A stretch of 64,000 nucleotides of DNA from Leifsonia xyli subsp. xyli str. CTCB07 (GTDB taxonomy: Bacteria; Actinomycetota; Actinomycetes; Actinomycetales; Microbacteriaceae), in NCBI RefSeq assembly GCF_000007665.1, contig NC_006087.1, forward strand, positions 1,302,001 through 1,366,000. The letters run 5' to 3'. A program made the position numbers and the translations under genes. The notes beneath the pieces are model-generated. The model was given only the letters and a program-made list of their open reading frames with translations. It was not told the origin of the DNA and made no database searches. Below, piece after piece: positions 11,073-19,490 of this stretch; the stretch's first letter is position 1, and each line of letters starts with the position of its first letter.

Positions 11073-12710
11073 ATGCTCGTCCAAGTGAAGGCCATCCGTA
11101 GAATCACCGTCCGAGCTGTCCTCCCCGAAACTCTCTCCGCGCTCGAGGAAATCGCCGGCAACCTGCGCTGGTCCTGGCACGAGCCCACCAGGGAGCTGTT
11201 CGCCCGGATCGCGCCGGAGCTCTGGCAGCAGGTGGGGCACGATCCGATCGCTCTGCTCGCTTCGGTCGCCCCGGCGAGACTGGCGGAGCTGGGGGAGGAC
11301 CCGGACTACGTCGACGGGGCAGAGCGCATCCGCGACGATCTGCGTACGTACCTCCGCGACCCGCGCTGGTATCAATCGCTGGGGGAGCCGGCGCCGAAGA
11401 CGATCGCCTATTTCTCGCCCGAGTTCGGCATCGCCGCTGCGCTGCCGCAGTACTCGGGCGGCCTCGGCATCCTCGCCGGGGACCACCTCAAGGCGGCCAG
11501 CGATCTCGGCGTGCCGCTTGTCGGCGTCGGGCTGTTCTATAGAGGCAATCACCGCGGACGGCTGGCAGCTGGAGCGCTATCCCGTGCTCGACCCCGATGG
11601 GCTGCCCCTGAGCGTGCTGCGGAACCCGGACGGCACGCCGGCGCAGATCACGCTGGCCCTGCCGGACGGCGAGCTGCACGACCGCGTGTGGCAGGCCGCG
11701 GTCGGGCGCGTGCGGTTGCTGCTGCTCGACACCGACATCCCGGAGAACGCGGAGAGCCTGCGTTCGGTCACCGACCGGCTCTACGGCGGCAGTGGCGAGC
11801 ACCGGCTTTTGCAGGAGCTGCTGCTCGGGATCGGCGGGGTGCGCGCAGTGAAAGCGTGGACGGAGCTGACCGGTGCGGCAGAGGCGGATGTGTTCCACAC
11901 GAATGAGGGGCACGCCGGCTTCCTCGGTCTCGAGCGCATCTCGGACCTCGTCGGCGAGGGGCTGGGCTTCGATGAGGCCCTGCAGGTCGTTCGCGCTGGG
12001 ACCGTGTTCACCACCCACACGCCCGTTCCGGCGGGCATCGACCGGTTCGACCGGACGCTGGTGGAGCGCTTCTTTTCGGCCCCCCTGCTGCCCGGGCTCG
12101 ACGCCCAGCGGATTCTCGCGCTTGGCGCCGAGGACTATCCGGGAGGTTCGCCCGATGTGTTCAACATGGCGGTGATGGGCCTGCGCCTCGGCCAGCACGC
12201 GAACGGGGTGTCGCGATTGCATGGCGAGGTCAGCCGCAAGATGTTCGCCGGCCTCTACCCGGGCTTCGACAACCAGGAGGTTCCGATCGACTCGATCACC
12301 AACGGCGTCCATGCGCCCACCTGGACGGACCCGATGCTCCGCGCGCTCGCCGTGGAGAAGCTCGGCGTCGACGACACCACGCACGCCGACTGGGCGAACG
12401 CGGGCGCGCTGAGCGACTCCGATCTCTGGGGTGTCCGCGGCCGGATGCGCGGGCAGCTCGTACAGGACGCCCGCCGCCGCCTTGCCGCCGCCTGGGAGGA
12501 ACAGAATCCGGGCGGTGCCGCACCGGCGTGGATGGCCGGCCTGCTCGACCCGGACGTCCTCACGATCGGTTTCGCCCGCCGCGTCCCGACTTACAAGCGC
12601 CTGACACTCATGCTGCACGACCCCGAGCGGCTGAGGAACATCCTGCTCCACGCCGAGCGGCCGGTGCAGTTCGTGATCGCCGGCAAATCGCATCCCGCCG
12701 ATAGAGCCGA
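11073..12710 (+). pseudogene. glgP: Glycogen/alpha-glucan phosphorylase, frameshifted and truncated
   Basis: The sequence starts like actinobacterial GlgP (KAIRRITVRAVLPETLSALE, then LGVPLVGVGLFYR). At about 11541-11552 the phosphorylase frame jumps: GLFYR is followed directly, in the +1 frame, by ITADGWQLERYP. This implies loss of the short segment normally between them plus a frame change. The second frame continues with good similarity (VFHTNEGHAGFLGLERI, SITNGVHAPTW, RRVPTYKRLTLM) up to AGKSHPAD at about 12700. There it ends in foreign sequence, so the PLP-binding C-terminal third is missing. No active phosphorylase can be made. The true start may instead be the GTG at 11085. Confidence 0.92.
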
Positions 12711-12981
12711 TAGAGGTGGCCGACCGTGTCCTGAAGCAGGTTGAGCAGGGCCACTCCCTCCAGGTCGAACCACTTCCGAGACTCCTCACTGCCAAAGCTC
12801 GCGGAGTCCAAATCGGCGTTCTTGTTGAAATAACGAGCCCACGCGCGCAGGCGCTCCAACACTTCCGAAGGCAGCAGGTTCGACCAGTCCGGGCGTTCGT
12901 CCTCGTCCCACATGATGTCGGATAGAGGCCAGGTCTGGCCCCAGTCCACCGCCAAAACAACTTGCTGGTCTTGCGTGCCAT
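12695..12981 (-). pseudogene. Small mobile-element gene remnant with apparent one-base deletion
   Basis: An ATG at 12981 opens MARKTSKL, then the frame must shift by one base to continue as LAVDWGQTWPLSDIMWDEDERPDW and onward to VGHLYRLYRRDA. There it runs into antisense glgP sequence. Loss of one G in the run after AAGTTG would explain the shift. I do not recognise the family. Its position between the cut end of glgP and a DUF3846-like gene, on the same strand as the latter, suggests both came with an inserted element. The 3' end is probably truncated at the glgP junction, where the 9-bp unit GCCGATAGA is repeated twice. Confidence 0.45.
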
Positions 12982-13009
12982 TTCTGATAGCCTTTCGGTG
13001 TCTATTTCT

Positions 13010-13057
13010 GGTCCGGGGATCGAAGCATTAGCCGTGTTTCGATCCCCGGACCTTTTT
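13010..13057 (+). terminator. Rho-independent-type hairpin with T tract
   Basis: A perfect 15-bp inverted repeat (13010-13024 with 13038-13052, arm GGTCCGGGGATCGAA) with a 13-nt loop is followed on the plus strand by five T at 13053-13057. It reads as an intrinsic terminator for plus-strand transcripts, such as the former glgP transcript or its replacement. It sits in the gap between two minus-strand element genes, so it may have arrived with the element. Confidence 0.65.
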
Positions 13058-13070
13058 CATGGGTGAGGGG

Positions 13071-13463
13071 TTAGACGAGCGCCATGCGCGGGCGCAGCGC
13101 GTCCGGGTCGGTGCCGTTCGTGGTGACGGAGCGCCACCAGGCGACGACGCTGGCTTGCTGGTCCAGGGTCAGAGAGACGACATCGCCGTCCTGGTTGACG
13201 CCGAGGATAAGCCCGTTGCCGTGGATCGGCGTCGTTGGGCGGTGCTTGTCGATCATCCGCGTCAGCTCGACGTTGACGGGCGCACCGCGGTAGAGCCCTT
13301 CGTCGTCCACCCACACGTCGATGTCCTCCGGCAGGCTGATGAACCCGTAGAGGTCAGCGCCGATGTGGCCGCGCATCCAGTCCTGCCGCTGGCCCTCCGA
13401 TGTGAAGCTGCACCAGACGTTGCTGATGCCCCCGTGCGGGTCGATGAGAATCTCTGAAAGCAT
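13071..13463 (-). CDS. DUF3846-like protein of mobile-element type
   Basis: A 130-residue protein. Its middle part (IDVWVDDEGLYRGAPVNVEL, then GNGLILGVNQDGDVVSL) resembles the DUF3846 family, found mostly in actinophages and plasmid-like elements; the biochemical role is unknown. The ATG at 13463 is preceded by AAGGGAG with good spacing, which is better than the upstream in-frame start at 13580. The reading frame is intact. Its presence next to the cut glgP supports insertion of a phage or integrative element followed by erosion. Confidence 0.55.
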   Translation of the reverse strand: MLSEILIDPHGGISNVWCSFTSEGQRQDWMRGHIGADLYGFISLPEDIDVWVDDEGLYRGAPVNVELTRMIDKHRPTTPIHGNGLILGVNQDGDVVSLTLDQQASVVAWWRSVTTNGTDPDALRPRMALV

Positions 13464-13679
13464 GTGCTCTCCCTTCCGTTCTACTTCAGGAGCTCGCCGC
13501 GGGATCCCGCAGCTGCCGACCTCCACAGCCGCTGCTCGCGGACGGCGCCCCTCGATGGGGCGGCGGCCGCGACCCGCCATCTCGGCGCCAGCACAGGCCG
13601 GCCCAGCCGGACACCCTATCTGGAATCTTGGATATGCTCACCTGTGATGCTGTCGCTGGCTCTCGAAGGTATGCTGTTC

Positions 13680-14290
13680 ATGAAGCCTGCTGCTCGACTC
13701 CTCGCCTCCGCGTTGGCCGTGGCGCTCCTCGCCGTGCTCGCCGGCTGCGCGCCCGCGCTGACGCCGGAGGAGCGTGCGAAGCTCAACACGAAGCTGCTGA
13801 CCGTGGGGGACATCACGACGGGCGGGTGGAGCGCGTACACGGACACGAGCGCGGAGACGTCGAAGGATAAGAACTCGAGCGGCGGCGTGTGCGCGGGCAA
13901 CTTCTCCACCGCGCTCGGCCTCGACACGGAGAAGCTGCCCTACAGCCGTTCCGCGATGTTCACCCGCGGATCCTCCGTGATGAGCGAGCAGCTCGGGAAG
14001 GTCCCCGGCTCCAAGGACGTCGCTGCGAAGATGCGCGCCGCGGCGGCCAAGTGCGAGGGCAAGACGCCGTCGACAACGATCAACGGTGCCGACCGACCGC
14101 CGGCGACGGCGGGTTCAGCTTCACCACGGAGGTGACCTCCGGCTACGTGACGAGCAGCATGGACTTCCGCTACACCGCGGTCGGCGACCTGATGGTGGTG
14201 ACAATGGCGCGCGCCGGCTGGGGCGAGGAGATCACCGGCAAGGAGCTCGACGAGTTCACCACCGCCGCGATCAAGAAAGCACGCGCCTAG
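13680..14290 (+). pseudogene. Secreted lipoprotein, frameshifted near 14095
   Basis: The ATG at 13680 begins a lipoprotein signal peptide ([20 protein letters not shown] followed by the lipobox AGC). The frame continues to STTINGADRPPA at about 14095 and then runs out in GSASPRR. The matching C-terminal half is in another frame: GDGGFSFTTEVTSGYVTSSM through ITGKELDEFTTAAIKKARA, stopping at 14288-14290. A single-base indel in the GCCGGCGACGG area explains this. The family is not recognised; it resembles small actinobacterial sensor-like lipoproteins. A truncated lipoprotein might still be secreted. Confidence 0.75.
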
Positions 14291-14303
14291 GAACGGCTCG
14301 CCG

Positions 14304-14660
14304 GTGCAGCTGACGACGTGGACCTTCCAGATCCCGGACGCGCCGAGCTCGGCGGCCTGGTCACTGGCGTGGGCGGGCGCGCGGGCAACGTGGAGATCCC
14401 GGAAGCTCGTCGCCGTCGTGGCGATCGTCGTGCTCGCTGCGGAACTGACGATCGCGCTGATGCTGTTCGGCATCCCCGTCGTGCCGGCCGTGGCCCTGGC
14501 ACCGGTGGCCGCGGTGCTGCTGCTCGCCGTGACCTCGGTAGGCGTGTGGCGCCGAGACATCCGGCATCCGTCGTCCCGGGTGCTGGCCACGCCCGTCACG
14601 GTCGCGGCGTCGCGCGCCAAGCGCCGCGGCGGCGTCGAGGTCTGGCAGCTGTCGCAGCTG
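14304..14660 (+). pseudogene. Truncated membrane protein gene
   Basis: A GTG at 14304, with AGGA upstream, opens a frame with two strong hydrophobic segments (VAIVVLAAELTIALMLFGIP and VVPAVALAPVAAVLLLAVTS). It then passes without a stop into sequence that is antisense to the next minus-strand gene (from about 14660). The fused tail is therefore not native, and a deletion has probably joined two genes end to end. The family is not recognised. It begins 13 bp after the broken lipoprotein and may once have shared its operon. Confidence 0.4.
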
Positions 14661-14854
14661 GTCGCCTGGAACTGCCACCCCGTCACGTGCCTGGCGGGAT
14701 GGGTAAGGTCGACGTCGGGGACGTCCTCGACCAGCGGGGTCAGGGTGTCCGTGACCTGGTAGCGGATGCCGCGCGAGACGATGCGCGCGGGGACGTCGTG
14801 GGAGTCCAGCCAGAGCGCGATCGGCTCCAGCTGATCGGTGGTCTGCGCGATCAT
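14655..14854 (-). pseudogene. N-terminal fragment of a DUF6504-like gene of the imuA/imuB/dnaE2 neighbourhood
   Basis: The ATG at 14854 has GGAGGT just upstream and encodes MIAQTTDQLEPIALWLDSHD and then RGIRYQVTDTLTPLVEDV up to GWQFQA (about 14660). After that, coherence with the family is lost and the sequence overlaps the antisense of the neighbouring broken membrane gene. Short proteins of this kind are commonly encoded beside ImuA/ImuB/DnaE2 in actinobacteria, which matches the divergent ImuA-like fragment here. The LexA box at 14870-14885 lies between them. The family name is assigned with moderate confidence. Confidence 0.45.
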
Positions 14855-14869
14855 AGACACCTCCGATTA

Positions 14870-14885
14870 TCGAACATATGTTCGA
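14870..14885. promoter_or_regulatory. SOS box (LexA operator)
   Basis: TCGAACATATGTTCGA is a perfect 16-bp palindrome (18 bp if the outer A/T pair is included). It matches the actinobacterial/Gram-positive LexA consensus CGAAC-N4-GTTCG exactly. It lies between the divergent DUF6504-like fragment (start 14854) and the ImuA-like fragment (start 14920) and would have controlled both. Confidence 0.85.
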
Positions 14886-14919
14886 TGGTACGACGACCAA
14901 GCGTGGAAGGGGAACCGGG

Positions 14920-15155
14920 ATGGGTCAGGCGGCGGCCGTGGTCGACGCGGGGGAGCGGGTGCTCGAGCTGCAGGCGCGGATCCGCGCGATGCAGGGCACT
15001 CGCCTCGACGAGCGTCGGCTGCCGACGCTGGAGGCGATCGCGCCGCTGCTGCCGGGCGGCGCGCTGATGACTGGCGCGGTCTACTCGGTGGCCGGGTCGA
15101 TGACGCTGCTGCAGGGGATGCTCGCTGGGATCGGGGCGGCCGTCAGCGGGCGATG
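14920..15155 (+). pseudogene. N-terminal fragment of an ImuA-like (RecA-like mutasome accessory) gene
   Basis: The ATG at 14920 has AAGGGGA upstream. It encodes MGQAAAVVDAGERVLELQAR, then LPTLEAIAPLLPGGALMTGA and VYSVAGSMTLLQGMLAGIG. This resembles the N-terminus of the RecA-like ImuA proteins that precede ImuB/DnaE2 in actinobacteria. Coherence stops at about 15150 and the frame ends in unrelated sequence at 15222, so most of the protein is gone. The upstream in-frame ATG at 14878 lies inside the LexA box and is rejected as the start. The locus can no longer provide damage-induced mutagenesis. Confidence 0.55.
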
Positions 15156-15159
15156 TCGC

Positions 15160-16136
15160 CCGCCTGACCGGCAAGCTCCTGCTTGTCGGTCGAGGATGTC
15201 CAGATCGGTTCCACTAAATTAAGCCAACAAAACTGCTGATAATGCACATTATGTCAGGTTGTAACGGGTTTTTTGACGGAACTTGCAGATGGCTTGTTCC
15301 CCACCGCCACCGGAAACCTAGTGAGCGGCTCCCACCGCCGTTTCAAGTTCCCATCGCGCGACTTGGACGAACCGGCTCACTGATCGACGCCTATACCAGC
15401 GTGACCGAGTTTCTCGATGCTACAGACTTCCGCCGCATCGGAGAGCTTCCACTTGAGGATTGGGGGTTTCATCTCCTCGCTCGCATACGCGCATGTGCTC
15501 GATGAATGAGGCTGGGACAGTCTTCTTGCAAGTTACAGATTACAGAAGAGAACTTCCGACCGCACAGCGTGAACTCGTCCGGTCCGTCGATTTCGTCTGG
15601 TACGACGACGGCGGCGGCGAGCATAGTGATCGCCTTCCCTTCCAGCGGTCTTGACTCCACCAGCCAGCGGTCTTGACTCCACCAGCGGGATGCGCCGACC
15701 GGGACGCAGCAACGCCCGTTCCTGGCAAAGGTGAAGCAACGGCATCCCGATCGGCTGACTCGATCGTCTTCGACGAGGCCGCGGATGGTGTTCCCCGGGA
15801 TGAAGCCACAATTGGATGACGACTCCCCCGCCGAAGTGATTGCAGACAGCCAGACTTGTGGCGCTACTGCCGCCGCGCCCGCGCTCGTCTCGCCCAAGAA
15901 CTCGACCGGCGCACATCACACTCTACCGACCCCACCAGAGCAACCTCACCGTGTGATCCTGCTGTGGCACTCCTCAAACCCTGTCTTCTAGCGTCAACAT
16001 ACGGGAGCCCTTGCCACCGGCGCATTCCCACCAGACGTGAACACGTTGTGATATGGATAATATGAGTCGAGACGCTGGCATGCCATGGCGGTCGATCGCG
16101 ATGAGTTCGAGGGCCGCGTCTGGAGGAGAAAGACAC
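15160..16136. other. Degenerate intergenic stretch without a recognisable gene
   Basis: About 970 bp in which I see no convincing coding region on either strand; short frames here lack ribosome sites and recognisable motifs. It holds a locally AT-rich patch (15212-15270) with the 14-bp inverted repeat ATAATG-CA-CATTAT at 15238-15251, and a 22-bp tandem duplication at 15642-15685. It is probably an eroded gene region joining the mutasome fragment to the surface-protein gene. Confidence 0.5.
15642..15685. repeat. Perfect 22-bp tandem duplication
   Basis: The 22-bp unit starting CCAGCGGTCTTGACTCCACC occurs twice in direct tandem at 15642-15663 and 15664-15685. Its first bases partly recur after the second copy. 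It is in non-coding, decayed sequence and looks like replication slippage. Confidence 0.9.
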
Positions 16137-18083
16137 ATGTCCGTTGGAAGCCTTGGCTCGGTTCGCCTGCCAAGAGTGCTCGCAGCGGCGTCACCCGCGC
16201 ACGCCGATGAACCCCTCAGCCTGCACACCATCAGCGGGACCATTTCCCTGCCGGAAGGAGTGCGCGCCTGGAGCGCTGGCGATGTGACGGTGGAGGCTCG
16301 GGCTGCCGACGGCGCGCCCGCTGGAGTCGCGATTCCTTCCGAGACCGGTCGATATCAGATCGATTTGGTTGCGGGAATCTACCGTGTCGAGGTGACCGTG
16401 ACGGGACCCTCCTCCGAGCGGCTGAGTGGCGGAATCTACGGAACGAGCGAGCAGAATCCCGAGGGCCAGACCGTCGACGCGCGTTCAGCGGATCGGGAGG
16501 AGCTCGATATCGCGCTTCATCCCATCGAGGCGCCCGATGCTTCTCCAGAGACACCGAGCCCGGGCGCTCGTGCCGTCCCCGTCCCTCTTGCCGATCCGGT
16601 CGTGTCGCGGACGATTTCCGGGAAGGTGACTGTTCCCGCGGGATTCGGGGCCTGGTTGAGCAACATCACGGTCTCCGTGAACAGAGTGGTCGGAACCGAC
16701 GTGCGCGTGGAGAAGTTCATCGTTCCGAATCCCTCGACGGGAGAGTGGTCGGCGACCGTTCCAGCCGGGCAGTACAAGATCTACTACTTCTCCCCACCGG
16801 GAACGAAGCCCGAGAACATCGCCGATGTCTTCACCTCGCCCATCTTCGACGCTACCTCGCGGGATGTGACGGGAATCGTCAAAGCTGTTGTTCCGACGTC
16901 TCGTGTGCATTTCGACGTGACCACCGCAGCCGGGCAGAAGCTCCCCAGTAGCTATGCCGGATGGGTGTACGCGTACAACGAAGCCAACAAGCGCTGGTTC
17001 GGATCCTCAGACTTCAGCCTTCAGGGTCTTCCGGCCGGTAAATACTGGTTCGTCCTTTTGACGGCCGACGAGAACTGGAACTACTCCCTTCAGCCGCTCA
17101 CCGTGAACGGAAAGCTGTCTTACACCGTCGCAGCAGGGATGAAGGTATAGGTAGCGGCGACGGTGCCGGTCGTCGCACCGAAATCCGTCATCAAATGCTC
17201 CCGGGATACGGCTCCCGAGGTCAGAAATTGGCGGACGAACCGCGTTCAGGTCTACATGAAGCTCGACGGCAGAATGTTCTTGCTTCCGGACGGCATTTTC
17301 CTCGTGGACTATCCGACCTCGACCACCTACCAATCGGCCCGATTGTCTGCCGGGGAATATCAGATCAGGGTGTATAGACCTTCTTTCTCGGACGAGACCG
17401 CAGCGAAAGCGAACAAGGTCTCCCCCATCAAGGACTATTGGAGTCCGATCGTGAAGGTCAATGGCGTCTCTGCCGTTACCGTGAACGGCACGGTGTACTC
17501 GTCTGCGAATCGTTCGGCATCGCCGTTCAAGGACGTGCCCGTCAGCCTCTCCGCGGCGAACACGTATTTGTCCATCGAGTGGCTCTACCGGGCCGGCATC
17601 ACAACGGGAACGGCCACGTCTTCGGGGAGGGTCTTCGCCCCGAAGGGCACTCTGAGCCGAGCGGACGTTGCGGCATTCATGTATCGGGCAAGTGCTCCTG
17701 CGGCCTACACGGCCCCGGCGAAATCGCCGTTCCTGGATGTCCCGACAACGCACAAGTTCTACAAGCAGATCGCCTGGATGTACACCTCAGGCACCTCGAC
17801 CGGGTGGGCCGTGAGCGGCGGGAAACAGTACCGACCCAACGATCCGGTGTCCCGCGAAGCGCTGTCGGCATTCGTGTATCGCGCCTATAACCACAAAAGG
17901 CTCGTTGCGCCTCGCAAGGACACCTGGGTGGATGTTCCGCTGAGTCACAAGTTCTCCGTCCCCATCAACTGGATCCGCACCAACGGACTGCTGAATGACC
18001 CGGGATCGCATTTCTCTCCGTCTAAGCCGGCGACGCGGGAAGAGTTCGCGACGATCCTGTACCGAATCGAGCTGGCCAAATAG
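16137..18083 (+). pseudogene. Secreted surface protein with SLH-like repeats, interrupted by an in-frame TAG
   Basis: The ATG at 16137 has GGAGGAG eight bases upstream. The frame runs 337 sense codons to a TAG at 17148-17150, and the same frame then stays open to a TAG at 18081-18083. The two halves belong together. Both contain the same beta-sandwich, carboxypeptidase-regulatory-like repeats (RTISGKVTVPAG...; LSAGEYQIRVYRP), and the second half ends in three SLH-like modules (SPFKDVPVSLSAA...WLYRAGITTG; SPFLDVPTTHKFYKQIAWMY; DVPLSHKFSVPINWIRTNGL). The signal peptide is abnormal: the cleavage region AAASPAHADEP is present but the hydrophobic core is short, suggesting an earlier deletion. If read through it would be a wall-associated protein of about 648 residues. 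Confidence 0.75.
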
Positions 18084-18140
18084 TACGTCCAGGGGTCCGG
18101 GGGCGAACCTACGCCGCCTGAGGCACGAGCGCGAACGCGC

Positions 18141-18560
18141 TCAAACCTGCGGCGAACTCTCGATGTTCACCAGCCACTGGATGCCGAACCGGTCGGCGAG
18201 CATCCCGAAGTTGTCGCCCCACGGCGCCGTCGAAAGCGGTTCGAGCACCGTTCCGCCCGCGGCAAGCTTGGTGTAATAACCGGCGAGCTGGTCGTGGTCG
18301 TCACCGCTGATCGACACCGAGATCTGCGATCCCTCCCTCAGCTCCATGTGCGAGGGGACATCGGCGGCCATGATCGTGAAACCGGCGTCCGTCGTGAGCT
18401 GCCCATGCATGACGAGGTCCGCATCGGCCGGGTCCTGGCTCATCCCGAACTCGGCGAACGTACTGGTCTGCAGAGCCCCGCCGAAGACGGACTGGTAGAA
18501 ATCGAGCGCCTCCCGGGCCTGAGTGCGGAAATTGAGGTAGGGGTTCAGGATGGACGGCAT
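18141..18560 (-). CDS. VOC/PhnB-like protein
   Basis: A 139-residue protein of the glyoxalase/VOC superfamily, PhnB-like branch. Typical features are the NPYLNFRTQAREALDFYQSV start, the FGGALQTSTFAEFG strand, and the C-terminal WGDNFGMLADRFGIQWLVNI, where metal or substrate ligands usually lie. Members of this branch are often annotated as demethylubiquinone methyltransferase-like, but the function is generally unknown and none is claimed here. The gene is complete, stands alone on the minus strand, and converges on the broken surface-protein gene. Confidence 0.85.
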   Translation of the reverse strand: MPSILNPYLNFRTQAREALDFYQSVFGGALQTSTFAEFGMSQDPADADLVMHGQLTTDAGFTIMAADVPSHMELREGSQISVSISGDDHDQLAGYYTKLAAGGTVLEPLSTAPWGDNFGMLADRFGIQWLVNIESSPQV

Positions 18561-18714
18561 GAGGAACTCTCCTTCATCGTGTTCTCGGCCTGTGTGTCCG
18601 GCCTCGCCCAGCGTAGCCCTGGAAGCGCGGACGCGGGAGAGGCTGGGGCGCCTGCCGGTCAGAGTGTCATCGCCGCTCGCACAGCATCAAGTTCGGTAGG
18701 CTGAGCGAGATCAC

Positions 18715-18787
18715 GGGCCTTTAGCTCAGCTGGTAGAGCGCCACGTTTACACCGTGGATGTCGTCGGTTCGAACCCGGCAAGGCCCA
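18715..18787 (+). tRNA. tRNA-Val (anticodon TAC)
   Basis: A 73-nt cloverleaf with acceptor stem GGGCCTT/AAGGCCC and a D-arm TTAGCTCAGCTGGTAGAGCG. The anticodon stem CCACG/CGTGG carries the loop TTTACAC, so the anticodon is TAC. The T-arm is TCGGTTCGAACCCGG (bases 59-65 form the usual loop), and the discriminator is A. The CCA end is not encoded. Confidence 0.96.
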
Positions 18788-18804
18788 CCGTGCGCCGCTC
18801 GCTG

Positions 18805-19278
18805 TCAGCCGACGTGTGCGGGCAGGAGGTCCAGGGCCGTGCGGTAGGTGTCGATCGAACGCGCTCGGCCGGGGGCGGTGATGAAAGAGGCGCGGATGAT
18901 GCCGCTCTCGTCGATGACGAAGGTCGCGCGGTTCGCGAAGCCTTTCTCCGGCAGGAAGACGCCATACTCCTTGGCGATCCCGCCGTGTGGCCAGAAGTCG
19001 GCAAGGAGGCTGAAGCCGTAGCCTTCGTGCTCCTCCCACGCGCGCAGGGTGAACTTGGAGTCGACCGAGACGGCGAGAAGCTCGACTCGGTGATCCTCGA
19101 AGAGGGCGAGATTGTCGCGCAGTTCGCACAGTTCGCCGGTGCAGGTTCCCGAGAACGCGAGCGGGAAGAAGACGATCGTGACCGCCTTTCTGCCCCGGAA
19201 GTCGCTGAGGCGGACGGCCTGGCCGTGCTGGTTCGGCAGTTCGAAGTCGGGAGCCTGGGTGTCGTTCTCCAGAGCCAT
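18805..19278 (-). CDS. Peroxiredoxin (AhpE/thiol-specific antioxidant type)
   Basis: A 157-residue peroxiredoxin that reduces hydroperoxides. The N-terminus MALENDTQAPDFELPNQHGQ is typical. The peroxidatic Cys lies in PLAFSGTCTGELCELRD, with the TxxC arrangement around residue 45 and a second Cys four residues later. A C-terminal RARSIDTYRTALD segment is also typical. The ATG at 19278 is chosen over the longer frame because homologs begin here. It is divergent from aceE and the two share a 212-bp upstream interval. The cognate reductant cannot be told from the sequence. Confidence 0.92.
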   Translation of the reverse strand: MALENDTQAPDFELPNQHGQAVRLSDFRGRKAVTIVFFPLAFSGTCTGELCELRDNLALFEDHRVELLAVSVDSKFTLRAWEEHEGYGFSLLADFWPHGGIAKEYGVFLPEKGFANRATFVIDESGIIRASFITAPGRARSIDTYRTALDLLPAHVG

Positions 19279-19490
19279 ATCGTGCAGCTGTCCTTTCAGT
19301 CCTGCGGCGTACGGTCTCCCGCGGGAACACGAGGACATAGCATAGACCCCCATTCCGCGGACGCCAACACAGCGACGGTCACCGTCCGCTTCGAGATGCG
19401 GCTAGGCTGAGCGATGGTGCCCGCTTTGTCGCAATCCGATAGAGGATGCGCGCCTTCCACGATCCATCCGACACAAGAAAGAGGTCGAGG

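Noticed and set aside
14878..14919. ATG at 14878 as start of the ImuA-like fragment
   Set aside because: It lies inside the LexA palindrome; a better ribosome site precedes the ATG at 14920.
15242..15505. Possible 87-codon protein in the decayed interval
   Set aside because: No ribosome site, no motif, and a composition change within the frame; treated as degenerate sequence.
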